A stretch of 21,475 nt of DNA. It comes from Caryophanales bacterium UBA6448 (GTDB lineage: Bacteria > Bacillota_I > Bacilli_A > RF39 > UBA660). The notes under the pieces are model-generated. The model searched no databases and was not told the origin of the DNA. It worked only from the letters and a program-made list of their open reading frames with translations. Shown piece after piece: positions 7,424 to 14,684 of the stretch; position 1 is the first letter of the stretch; each line of letters opens with the position of its first letter. The stretch spans positions 1-21,475 of the forward strand of contig DJOC01000063.1 of NCBI GenBank assembly GCA_002439555.1. Direction: 5' to 3'. The position numbers and the translations under genes are program-made.

Positions 7424-8314
7424 ATGTATGATGTTATAATTATAGGAATGGGTATTGGTGGAATAACTGCAGGAATATATGCAAAAAGAGCAGGATTAAA
7501 TGTATTAATGTTTGAAAAAAGTGCACCAGGAGGAATGCTTCAGAAAATTGATAAGATTCAAAATTACCCAGGATTTTCAGAAATAAGTGGACCAGATTTA
7601 GCACTTAATTTATTTAATCAGGTTAAAGAAGTTGGTGTACCATTTAAATTTGAAGAGGTTCTTGATGTAGAAATTACTGAAGAATATAAAAAAGTTATTA
7701 CTAAAAATGGTACTTATGAAGCCAAAAATGTTATTGTAGCTACAGGAAGAACACCTAAATATTTAGGATTAGATAATGAAAAAGATTATTTAGGAAGAGG
7801 CTTAAGTACTTGTGCAAGCTGTGATGGTAATCTTTATAAAGGCGAAGATGTTGCTGTAGTTGGTTCAGGTAATTCTGCACTTCAGGAAAGTTTATATTTA
7901 GCAAATATTGTTAATAAAGTTTATATTCTTCATAGGGGAGTAAACTTTAAGGGCGATGATGCTTTAGTAGAAAGAGCAAGAAATACGCAAAATATTGAAA
8001 TAGTTGATGGTGTAAACATTAAGAAGATAAATGAAGTTGATGGAAAAATCGAAAGTGTTACACTTGATAATGAAAAAACTATAAATGTAAAAGGAGTATT
8101 TATTTATATTGGTTATAAACCTGATACAGATATGTTTAAAAAACTTGACATAACTAATATAAATGGTGATATTATAGTAGGTGAAAATTTTGAAACTGAA
8201 ATTGATGGCCTTTATGCAATTGGAGATTGTGCTAAAAAAGGTGTATATCAATTAGTTACAGCCGCAAGTGATGGTTGTATTGCTGTTTCAGATATTGAAA
8301 AAATTAGAAATTAG
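7424..8314 (+). CDS. trxB: Thioredoxin-reductase-like FAD/pyridine nucleotide flavoprotein
   Basis: The protein has 296 residues with low-molecular-weight thioredoxin reductase architecture. It shows FAD motif GMGIGG (8-13), ATG at 106-108, redox pair Cys130-Ala-Ser-Cys133 followed by Asp, nucleotide motif GSGNSA (147-152) and a C-terminal GD at 267-268 that binds FAD. The motif HRRxxxR that selects NADPH is altered to HRGVNFK (170-176), losing one Arg and replacing the other by Lys, and the usual RQ before VTAA is YQ. It may therefore use NADH or another donor; true TrxB function is likely but not certain. The ATG at 7424 has AGGAGG at 7411-7416; an in-frame TTG at 7418 is too close to that SD. 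It sits between lgt and gltX. Confidence 0.85.
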   Translation: MYDVIIIGMGIGGITAGIYAKRAGLNVLMFEKSAPGGMLQKIDKIQNYPGFSEISGPDLALNLFNQVKEVGVPFKFEEVLDVEITEEYKKVITKNGTYEAKNVIVATGRTPKYLGLDNEKDYLGRGLSTCASCDGNLYKGEDVAVVGSGNSALQESLYLANIVNKVYILHRGVNFKGDDALVERARNTQNIEIVDGVNIKKINEVDGKIESVTLDNEKTINVKGVFIYIGYKPDTDMFKKLDITNINGDIIVGENFETEIDGLYAIGDCAKKGVYQLVTAASDGCIAVSDIEKIRN

Positions 8315-8326
8315 GAGGTTTTTAAA

Positions 8327-9748
8327 ATGGAAGTTAGAACAAGATTTGCTCCATCTCCAACTGGGTATATGCATATAGGTAATTTAAGAAGTGCCTTATT
8401 TACATATTTAACAGCAAAGAGTATGGGCGGAAAATTTATATTAAGAATTGAGGATACAGATCAAGAAAGAAAAGTCGAAGGTGCAGTTGAATTTATTTTA
8501 AACACACTTAATATGCTTGGACTTCATCCAGATGAAGGTGCTGGTGTAGGTGGTGATTTTGGTCCATACTACCAAAGTGAAAGACTAGATATCTATAAAA
8601 AATACGCTGAAGAGTTAGTCGAAAAAGGCGATGCATATTATTGTTTTTGTGATGAGGAAAGACTTGAAAAGTTAAGAGAAATAGCGTCAGCAAGAAAAGT
8701 TCCATTTACATATGATGGCCATTGTTCTCATATTCCTTTAGAGGAAGCAAGGAAAAGAATTGCCAATGGTGAAAAATATGTTATTCGTCAAAAAATGCCT
8801 AAAGAAGGAGTTACATCATACATTGATACTGTTTATGGTGAAATTAAAGTTGAAAATAGTGCTTTAGAGGACCAAATACTTATTAAATCTGATGGATTTC
8901 CGACATATAATTTTGCAAATGTAATTGATGATCATTTAATGAAAATAAGCCATGTTAACAGAGGTAATGAATATTTATCATCAACACCTAAATATTTACT
9001 TTTATATAAAGCGTTAGGTTGGGAAAGCCCAGTATATATTCATCAACCACTTGTAATTAAGGCAGATGGCACTAAAATTAGTAAAAGAAATAAAGACGAT
9101 AATTTAATGGATTTAATTAACAGAGGTTTCCTTCCTGAGGCAATTATAAATTATATTGCATTAATCGGTTGGTCTCCAAAAGAGAATAAAGAGTTCTTTA
9201 CTTTATCTGAACTTGAAAAAGAATTTGATATTCATAGAATTTCTTCAGCTCCAGGATGTTATGACATTAAAAAACTTGAATGGTTCAATGCTCATTACAT
9301 TAAAGAAATGGATGATGAAAGATATCTAGAGTGGATTAAACCATTTTTGAAATATGATATTTCTGATAAGAGTGAAGACTGGGTAAGAATGCTTCTTCTT
9401 ACATATAAAACGCATATTAATTGTGGTGAAATGATTAATGATGTTGTTAAAAATTTCTTTTTCGAAGGTTATGAACTTGATGAAGAATGTAAAACTTTCC
9501 TTGCAAGTGATGATATCATCCCAGTGGTAATTGACACATTTGCTCGTGAAATCGAAGCAATCGAAGATTTTACTACAGATAATATTAATATTGCAATTGA
9601 TAATGTAAAGACTAGTTTAAATGTAAAAGGCAAACTACTTTATATGCCACTTAGAATTAAAGCAAGTGGATTTATGCACGGACCTGAACTTGATGCTTGC
9701 ATATATTTACTTGGTAAAGAAAAAACACTTGAAAATTTAAGAAGGTAA
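8327..9748 (+). CDS. gltX: Glutamyl-tRNA synthetase
   Basis: This class I synthetase of 473 residues charges tRNA-Glu, and in bacteria without GlnRS often tRNA-Gln as well. It has the HIGH motif as HIGN (16-19), the conserved RIEDTD block, a zinc site of CFC plus a downstream Cys-Ser-His in the CP1 region (about 108-133) and the KMSKS equivalent KISKR (250-254). The C-terminal anticodon-binding helical region is complete. AGGAGG (8313-8318) lies 8 bases before the ATG. It is the last gene of the lgt operon, and its final codons form the 5' arm of the terminator. I see no T-box leader. Confidence 0.97.
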   Translation: MEVRTRFAPSPTGYMHIGNLRSALFTYLTAKSMGGKFILRIEDTDQERKVEGAVEFILNTLNMLGLHPDEGAGVGGDFGPYYQSERLDIYKKYAEELVEKGDAYYCFCDEERLEKLREIASARKVPFTYDGHCSHIPLEEARKRIANGEKYVIRQKMPKEGVTSYIDTVYGEIKVENSALEDQILIKSDGFPTYNFANVIDDHLMKISHVNRGNEYLSSTPKYLLLYKALGWESPVYIHQPLVIKADGTKISKRNKDDNLMDLINRGFLPEAIINYIALIGWSPKENKEFFTLSELEKEFDIHRISSAPGCYDIKKLEWFNAHYIKEMDDERYLEWIKPFLKYDISDKSEDWVRMLLLTYKTHINCGEMINDVVKNFFFEGYELDEECKTFLASDDIIPVVIDTFAREIEAIEDFTTDNINIAIDNVKTSLNVKGKLLYMPLRIKASGFMHGPELDACIYLLGKEKTLENLRR

Positions 9749-9761
9749 ATCCTTCTTTTTT
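9739..9761 (+). terminator. Terminator built into the 3' end of gltX
   Basis: AAGAAGG (9739-9745) pairs perfectly with CCTTCTT (9751-9757), followed by Ts. The five-base loop TAAAT contains the gltX TAA stop, so the last coding codons are part of the stem. Confidence 0.85.
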
Positions 9762-9810
9762 AATGGACATAAATTAAAGTTTTAACCTTTTTGTTTTAAT
9801 TAAAATATAG

Positions 9811-9816
9811 TATAAT
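9811..9816 (+). promoter_or_regulatory. cysS: -10 box of the cysS operon
   Basis: TATAAT (9811-9816) is followed by the SD GGAAGGTGAT (9826-9835) and ATG at 9840. The -35 region (about 9788-9796) is T-rich and weak. The expected start of transcription is near 9823, giving a leader of about 16 bases. Confidence 0.55.
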
Positions 9817-9839
9817 AGTGATTATGGAAGGTGATGTTT

Positions 9840-11228
9840 ATGAAAATTTATAATACTTTAAGTCATAAAGAAGAAGTATTTATTCCTTGGGAAGAGGGAA
9901 AGGTAAGTTTTTATACATGTGGACCAACAGTTTATCATTATGCTCATATAGGAAATATGCGTAATTACATTGGTCACGATATTTTAGATAAAACTCTTAG
10001 ATTTATTGGCTTTGATGTAACAAGATGTATGAACATTACTGATGTTGGACATTTAACTTCAGATAGTGATTCTGGTGATGATAAGATGGTAGCAAGTGCA
10101 AAAAAAGAACATAAAACAGTACTTGATATTGCTTCATTTTACACAGATGCATTTTTTAAAGATTTTGATGCTCTTAATTGTAAAAGACCAGAAATTGTTA
10201 GTAATGCCACAGACAATATAGAGGAATATATAAAAATAATAACAAAACTTTTGAAGGATGGTTATGCTTATAAAGCTGGAGGTAATGTTTATTTTGATAC
10301 CTCAAAGTTAAAGGATTACTATGTTCTTACTAATCATAAAGAGGATGATATGGTTGTCGGAGCAAGAGAAAGTGTTGAATTTGATGCAAGCAAAAAAAAT
10401 CAAGCAGACTTTGCTTTATGGTTTACTAAATCAAAATTTGATAGTCAAGAGTTAAAATGGGAATCACCATTTGGAACAGGTTATCCAGGATGGCATATAG
10501 AGTGCTCTGGTATTTCAATTAAATATCTTGGTGAGCATTTAGATATTCACGGTGGTGGAGTTGATAATATTTTCCCACATCATACTAATGAGATTGCCCA
10601 ATCTGAAAGTTATTTAGGACATAAATGGTGTAATTATTGGTTTCATAATGAACATTTAAATGATGAATCAGGTAAAATGAGTAAAAGTAAAGGAGATATT
10701 TTAACTGTTAGTTCTTTAATAGAAAAAGGTTATAATCCACTTTCATTTAGATTTATGTGTTTACTTTCACATTATCGAAGACAACTTACATTTTCTTATG
10801 CTTCACTTGATGGTGCTCAAAATGCTTATTTAAAATTAAAAAATAAAGTATTGTCATTAAAAAATGAAGGAAATGTTAATGAAGATGCTTATAAATTTTA
10901 TAATGAAAGATTTACTTCTTGCCTTGAGGATGATTTAAATACAGCAAATGCTATAACGTTGCTTTATGATTTATTAAAGGATGAACATATTAATGGTGCT
11001 ACAAAGTTATCTTTAATTAATAAATGGGATGAAGTATTATCACTTGATTTAACTAAAGAAAAAACTCATGGTCTTGAGGAAGAATATATAAAAGAAATGA
11101 TCAAAAAAAGAGCGGAAGCTAAAAAAAATAAAGACTTTTCTTTAGCAGACTCTATAAGAGAGGAACTTTTAAAACAAGGCATAGTTTTAAAGGACACTAG
11201 AGAAGGAACAATTTACGAGGTGAAATAA
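9840..11228 (+). CDS. cysS: Cysteinyl-tRNA synthetase
   Basis: This class I synthetase of 462 residues, a normal length, attaches Cys to tRNA-Cys. It shows zinc ligand Cys27 in TCGPTVY, the HIGH motif as HIGN (36-39), further zinc-site residues in the WHIECSG and PHHTNE blocks, and KMSKS (279-283). The C-terminal helical anticodon region is present. The ATG at 9840 fits the SD GGAAGGTGAT and the family N-terminus MKIYNT; in-frame GTG 9831 and ATG 9834 lie within the SD. The stop overlaps the ATG of the peptidase gene by one base (TAATG), so the two are translationally coupled. No mini-ribonuclease III or SerE-type neighbour follows, unlike in Bacillus. Confidence 0.97.
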   Translation: MKIYNTLSHKEEVFIPWEEGKVSFYTCGPTVYHYAHIGNMRNYIGHDILDKTLRFIGFDVTRCMNITDVGHLTSDSDSGDDKMVASAKKEHKTVLDIASFYTDAFFKDFDALNCKRPEIVSNATDNIEEYIKIITKLLKDGYAYKAGGNVYFDTSKLKDYYVLTNHKEDDMVVGARESVEFDASKKNQADFALWFTKSKFDSQELKWESPFGTGYPGWHIECSGISIKYLGEHLDIHGGGVDNIFPHHTNEIAQSESYLGHKWCNYWFHNEHLNDESGKMSKSKGDILTVSSLIEKGYNPLSFRFMCLLSHYRRQLTFSYASLDGAQNAYLKLKNKVLSLKNEGNVNEDAYKFYNERFTSCLEDDLNTANAITLLYDLLKDEHINGATKLSLINKWDEVLSLDLTKEKTHGLEEEYIKEMIKKRAEAKKNKDFSLADSIREELLKQGIVLKDTREGTIYEVK

Positions 11229-11896
11229 TGGAACTAATTTTATTTATTTTAATAATAATATTACCTTTAATCGCAGATATATTTGTTAAAATTAATTATA
11301 GTATTAATTTAAAAAAAGAAAATTCTAAAGGTTTATCAGGCGCGGAAGTTGCAAGAAAAATACTTGATAAGAATGGACTATCTAATATTTATGTAGTAGC
11401 GACAAATGGCTATTTAACAGATCATTATGATCCAAAAAGAAAAGTAATTAGACTTTCAAAAGAAGTTTATGAAGGAAGTAGTGTATCAAGTATGGCAATT
11501 GCCGCTCATGAATGTGGACACGCTATTCAAGATAAAGAGGGCTATTTATTTTTAAGATTAAGATCATTAATATTCCCAGTGGTTAATATAGCAACATCAA
11601 TATCTTATTATATTATTTTAATTGGTTTTATATTTGAGATGCTTGATTTAGTTTATATTGGAATAGGTCTTACAACACTTGGACTTCTTTTCCAAATTAT
11701 AACTTTACCCGTGGAATTTAATGCAAGTAAAAGAGCAGAAAAAGAACTTGGTACAATGAACCTTGCTGATAACGAAGAAAAATCTGGTGTTAAAAAAGTT
11801 CTTGTTAGTGCAGCACTTACTTATGTAGCCGGAGTACTTACAAGTGCATTACAGATTTTAAGACTTATATTAATAGCAAGTAGTGATAGAGATTAA
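11228..11896 (+). CDS. YugP-like membrane zinc metallopeptidase
   Basis: This 222-residue protein has the Zn_peptidase_2 (YugP) layout. It has an N-terminal TM helix (about 1-20) and a cytosolic zincin region with HECGH (94-98, an HExxH motif) preceded by the typical VASTGYLTDHYDPK-like stretch (here ATNGYLTDHY, 58-67). Two central TM helices (about 110-160) and a C-terminal hydrophobic helix follow. The distal EFNAS segment after the second TM pair probably supplies the third metal ligand. Substrates are unknown for the family. The ATG overlaps the cysS stop and uses GAGGTGAA (11217-11224) as SD. A hairpin terminator follows immediately. Confidence 0.9.
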   Translation: MELILFILIIILPLIADIFVKINYSINLKKENSKGLSGAEVARKILDKNGLSNIYVVATNGYLTDHYDPKRKVIRLSKEVYEGSSVSSMAIAAHECGHAIQDKEGYLFLRLRSLIFPVVNIATSISYYIILIGFIFEMLDLVYIGIGLTTLGLLFQIITLPVEFNASKRAEKELGTMNLADNEEKSGVKKVLVSAALTYVAGVLTSALQILRLILIASSDRD

Positions 11897-11918
11897 TTAC
11901 CATATTAGGTAATTTTTT
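11895..11918 (+). terminator. Terminator of the cysS operon
   Basis: AATTACC (11895-11901) pairs perfectly with GGTAATT (11908-11914) around a 6-base loop, ending in a T-run. It overlaps the peptidase gene's TAA stop by two bases. Confidence 0.8.
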
Positions 11919-11962
11919 CTTTACAATAAAAATGTAAACTAGTAATTTAAATAAATTTATGA

Positions 11963-11968
11963 TAATAT
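11963..11968 (+). promoter_or_regulatory. Extended -10 for the 92-residue unknown gene
   Basis: TGA-TAATAT (-10 at 11963-11968) lies 26 bases before the GTG start. No convincing -35 is visible at 16-18 bases upstream. Confidence 0.35.
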
Positions 11969-11994
11969 TTTTATAGAGTAAAGGGTGAGAAAGT

Positions 11995-12273
11995 GTGAAT
12001 AATTATATTGACATTGAAAATAAAGATAAATCTATAACAAAAGCCTTTATTATGGGAATGAAACACTCAAAAAAATATGGCTATGATTTTCTTGCTTGTA
12101 TTGTTAAAACTAAAGTAGTTATGTATGCTATAAAAAAAGTTAATGGTATTATTTATAAATATGATATAAATAATCCTGTTGTTATAAGTAATTTAAATAA
12201 TGAATTTCAAGATGGAAATAACAAATATTTAGATACAAATATTTTACCAAAAGTATTAAAACATTATAAATAG
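11995..12273 (+). CDS. Small soluble protein of unknown function (92 aa)
   Basis: The protein begins at GTG with AAGGGTGAG (11981-11989) as SD. It is charged, Lys/Asn-rich, with no TM segment or signal peptide. The pattern (ITKAFIMGMKHSKKYGYD, then short alternating hydrophobic strands such as VVMYAIKK and GIIYKYD) suggests a small alpha/beta fold. I recognise no family. It is monocistronic, placed between a terminator and a convergent gene only two bases away, and the two share a hairpin. The good SD and the conserved spacing of signals make a real gene likely. Confidence 0.65.
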   Translation: MNNYIDIENKDKSITKAFIMGMKHSKKYGYDFLACIVKTKVVMYAIKKVNGIIYKYDINNPVVISNLNNEFQDGNNKYLDTNILPKVLKHYK

Positions 12274-12287
12274 TTTTAATATTTTTT
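12249..12287. terminator. Bidirectional terminator between the 92-aa gene and the VanY-like gene
   Basis: Bases 12249-12262 pair with 12273-12286 (14 bp, one G-U) around a 10-base loop. The stop codons of both convergent genes (12271-12273 and 12276-12278) lie inside it. The plus-strand T-run is clear; the minus-strand run is only four Ts. Confidence 0.65.
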
Positions 12288-13301
12288 AATATATAAATCA
12301 ATATATTCTTCAAGAGTTAAATCATTTTCATAAATTATTTTTGCATTATCTTTACCAACATACCTAATATGCCAATTTTCAAATTCATAACCAGTTATAT
12401 TTTCTTTGCCTTTAGGAAATCTTATTATAAATCCAAATTTATAAGCATTTTCACTTAATATTTTATAGTCTTCATCAGTAAGTCTTATATCAGATTTTAT
12501 AGCAATATTTTTTAAATCAATTGATAGAGCAGTTTGATGTTCAGAATATCCAGGCCTTGCGGAAAATGTATCAGCACTTTCCTTACCATAATTTTTTACA
12601 TAATTATCATATAATGTTTTTTGAAATGTTTCACTTCGATATGCTGTTGTAGGAAGAAGTTCTAAATCAAAATTATTTTTTATATATTTTTGAAGTTCTA
12701 GAAAATTTTCTTTAGCTATCTTTTTCATTGGTACATTATTTCCATAAGCTCCTTTGATGTAATCAATATCCGTGGGAGTATAACCACTTGGTAAATAGTT
12801 ATATTTATTTACTAATACTAAAATATCATCAATATTTTTAACTTCATTTGCATTTTCATAAAACTTATAATCTAAATTTAAATTTACATAAGTAACAGTT
12901 TTCTCAATAGAAATATCATTTTTTTCTTTATAATCTATATATCTTTGATAGTTAAGAACATTAAAATTTCTAAAATTATAAAAATCTTTTATATCAATAT
13001 AATCAATATTTTTTAGCTTATTTATGTTTTCATCACTTAATGAAAATATATAATTTATTTCATCACCAGAGTAACCTTTGGGTAAAAAGGTGGTAAGTAC
13101 CATACTGAAATTTTTCTGATTATCAAATTTTATTTTATCATATTCATTTTTGTATTTTTCATCATATATTCCATTTAAATAAACATATTCAAGTGTTTTT
13201 GAACTATACTCCTTAAAGGCATTTTTGCTTTTATTAGCCTCTAAATAAATACCCAATCCTAACATAATAATAATTAATATAAATAATATTTTTTTCTTCA
13301 T
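12276..13301 (-). CDS. VanY/DacB-type D,D- (or L,D-) carboxypeptidase, membrane-anchored
   Basis: The 341-residue protein has an N-terminal hydrophobic helix (about 4-20) acting as signal-anchor, so it acts on peptidoglycan outside the membrane. The C-terminal domain (about 165-341) is a LAS/M15B zinc peptidase. It shows YRS (221-223), SARPGYSEHQTALSID with zinc ligands His255 and Asp262, and ENWHIR with catalytic Glu308 and zinc ligand His311. The family SxHxxGxAxD motif is present with two small changes (Gly to Ala258, Ala to Ser260). Residues 72-85 (FLPKGYSGDEINYI) resemble 169-182 (YLPSGYTPTDIDYI), so the N-terminal region may hold a diverged repeat. No SD precedes the ATG. A TATAAT (13318-13313) lies 11 bases upstream. 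Confidence 0.88.
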   Translation of the reverse strand: MKKKILFILIIIMLGLGIYLEANKSKNAFKEYSSKTLEYVYLNGIYDEKYKNEYDKIKFDNQKNFSMVLTTFLPKGYSGDEINYIFSLSDENINKLKNIDYIDIKDFYNFRNFNVLNYQRYIDYKEKNDISIEKTVTYVNLNLDYKFYENANEVKNIDDILVLVNKYNYLPSGYTPTDIDYIKGAYGNNVPMKKIAKENFLELQKYIKNNFDLELLPTTAYRSETFQKTLYDNYVKNYGKESADTFSARPGYSEHQTALSIDLKNIAIKSDIRLTDEDYKILSENAYKFGFIIRFPKGKENITGYEFENWHIRYVGKDNAKIIYENDLTLEEYIDLYIKKY

Positions 13302-13312
13302 ATTATAAGTAT

Positions 13313-13318
13313 ATTATA
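13313..13318 (-). promoter_or_regulatory. -10 box of the VanY-like gene
   Basis: On the minus strand TATAAT occupies 13318-13313, 11 bases before the ATG at 13301. No SD lies between them, and a second TATAAT-like string abuts the ATG. The leader would be about four bases or absent. The -35 region is weak. Confidence 0.45.
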
Positions 13319-13340
13319 AAATAATTCAAATTAAAAGTAT

Positions 13341-13385
13341 AAAAAAACAAACTAGTAAATAATGGCATTATTTGCTAATTTGTTT
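13341..13385 (-). terminator. Long hairpin terminator after tmcAL
   Basis: Arms 13345-13364 and 13366-13385 form a 20-bp stem with only one mismatch and one wobble and essentially no loop. On the minus strand it ends in a T-run (13347-13341). It overlaps the tmcAL stop codon by two bases. Confidence 0.8.
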
Positions 13386-14616
13386 AATCATCAGTAATAG
13401 ACTTTATTAATTCATCAACATTGTTATAAGCTTTTCTTTTTCCAGACTTAATTTCATTTTCGATTATAATCCCTTCTTTTAACGCTTCTTCGAGTTCTTT
13501 ACTAAAAGTTATACTATGAATAATTGGCTTATTTGCTAGTTCTTTTTTATATTCATTTTTGCTAGTTAACATATCATAAATAATACTTGCTTTAATATCT
13601 AGTTTATAAATGATAGAGTTTTTGTCTGGTTTAAGTGGAATATCAATTTCTTTTTTTATACTATTTAGGTGCTTTTTACCATTTTGACTTAAACCAATTA
13701 TATTTAAATAAGAAATATCTTCTTTAGTATATTCTTTTTTAATTCCAAGTAAAATATGAATAAGCATTCTGTTAAGTTTGTTATAAGTATATTTTTTTGA
13801 CTTTAATACTTTTAAAAGTTCTTCCATACTATTAACATTTTGAATATTATTTTTAAGCATATTGTATAAATTTATGTCAACATCTAAAATATCTGATATG
13901 TTATCATTAAGAACGGAAATTTTAATTAAGTTAAATAATAATGTTTCATCATAAGTACATATTTTTTCTTTTGAAGAAGCAGGTAAATGTTTTGAAATAT
14001 CAATATTGTCCTTTATTTTTTGTCTTATATTCGAAGCGCTAACAATGTCTTCGCAAGAAGAAGTATCTAAATAATCATTAGTTCTTTGAATACTTTCAGC
14101 TTTAATATTAAAATTATTTTTGATAATTGATTTTATGTAACATATTCCTAAAAGATCATTAGAGTTATATGTAAATGATTCATTTATAACTTTACTTAAG
14201 GCAGTAGGGTAATTAATACCACTTTTTAGAGTCTGTTTTAAATCGGTGCTTTCATCAAGTTCTAAAGACTTTTTAGCAAGTAATGTAAGTTTATCTATAT
14301 CATTTGTTTCACTACCAAAAATAATTCTGTTAACTTTTAAATAGTTAAGTAACTTAATAGAGATATCGGCAAAGGTATCAGCACTTTGAACTCCATATAA
14401 AGTAGGAAGACTTACTACAATATCAACTCCATATTCTAAGGCTAAACCAGCTTTATCATACTTTGAGATTATTGAAACTTCACCCCTTTGTAAAAAGTAT
14501 CCATTAAGTACTAAAACAAGTAAACTACCTGGATATTTTTCTTTAATTTTATTGATATGGTACAAATGCCCATTGTGTAGCGGATTATATTCCGCGATTA
14601 AACCTATTATTTCCAT
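13384..14616 (-). CDS. tmcAL: tRNA(Met) cytidine acetate ligase TmcAL (YlbM)
   Basis: TmcAL uses acetate and ATP to form N4-acetylcytidine at the wobble position (C34) of elongator tRNA-Met in Firmicutes. The 410-residue length is normal. It is a HIGH-type nucleotidyltransferase fold with AEYNPLHNGH at the N-terminus (HNGH at 14-17). It carries further family blocks VVSLPTLYGVQSADTFA, FGSE, NDLLGICYIK and the SASNIR segment that follows the catalytic core. The ATG at 14616 is preceded by a near-perfect promoter and no SD. It diverges from miaA, another tRNA modification gene (i6A37), with overlapping control regions. A long hairpin separates it from the VanY-like gene downstream. Confidence 0.94.
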   Translation of the reverse strand: MEIIGLIAEYNPLHNGHLYHINKIKEKYPGSLLVLVLNGYFLQRGEVSIISKYDKAGLALEYGVDIVVSLPTLYGVQSADTFADISIKLLNYLKVNRIIFGSETNDIDKLTLLAKKSLELDESTDLKQTLKSGINYPTALSKVINESFTYNSNDLLGICYIKSIIKNNFNIKAESIQRTNDYLDTSSCEDIVSASNIRQKIKDNIDISKHLPASSKEKICTYDETLLFNLIKISVLNDNISDILDVDINLYNMLKNNIQNVNSMEELLKVLKSKKYTYNKLNRMLIHILLGIKKEYTKEDISYLNIIGLSQNGKKHLNSIKKEIDIPLKPDKNSIIYKLDIKASIIYDMLTSKNEYKKELANKPIIHSITFSKELEEALKEGIIIENEIKSGKRKAYNNVDELIKSITDD

Positions 14617-14622
14617 GAACTT

Positions 14623-14651
14623 AATATATAAAATATTTGCATATTTGTCAA
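14623..14651 (-). promoter_or_regulatory. tmcAL: Consensus promoter of tmcAL, leaderless type
   Basis: On the minus strand a perfect -35 TTGACA (14651-14646), a 17-base spacer and a -10 TATATT (14628-14623) are followed after six bases by the ATG (14616). This is the clearest leaderless arrangement in the window. It overlaps the divergent miaA promoter. Confidence 0.75.
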
Positions 14652-14665
14652 TTTATATTTATAAT
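14637..14665 (+). promoter_or_regulatory. miaA: Promoter of miaA
   Basis: TTGCAT (14637-14642), a 17-base spacer and TATAAT (14660-14665). It is interleaved with the divergent tmcAL promoter, so the two polymerases would compete for the same DNA. Confidence 0.55.
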
Positions 14666-14684
14666 AATTGTGAAAGGAGTAGTT

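Noticed and set aside
7964..8251. Minus-strand ORF inside the trxB-like gene
   Set aside because: It is an AT-rich shadow of a conserved gene with no SD or family resemblance; the same applies to the minus-strand frames at 282-515, 1710-2051, 2082-2285, 3187-3372, 8508-8705, 14607-14855, 15187-15384, 19845-20315 and 20248-20496.
9749..9839. T-box leader upstream of cysS, gltX or lysS
   Set aside because: The leaders are about 15 bases or lie inside an operon, far too short for a T-box, and no T-box consensus is visible.
14637..14684. Upstream ATG for miaA
   Set aside because: It overlaps the promoter and the extra residues precede the conserved P-loop start; the SD supports 14685.
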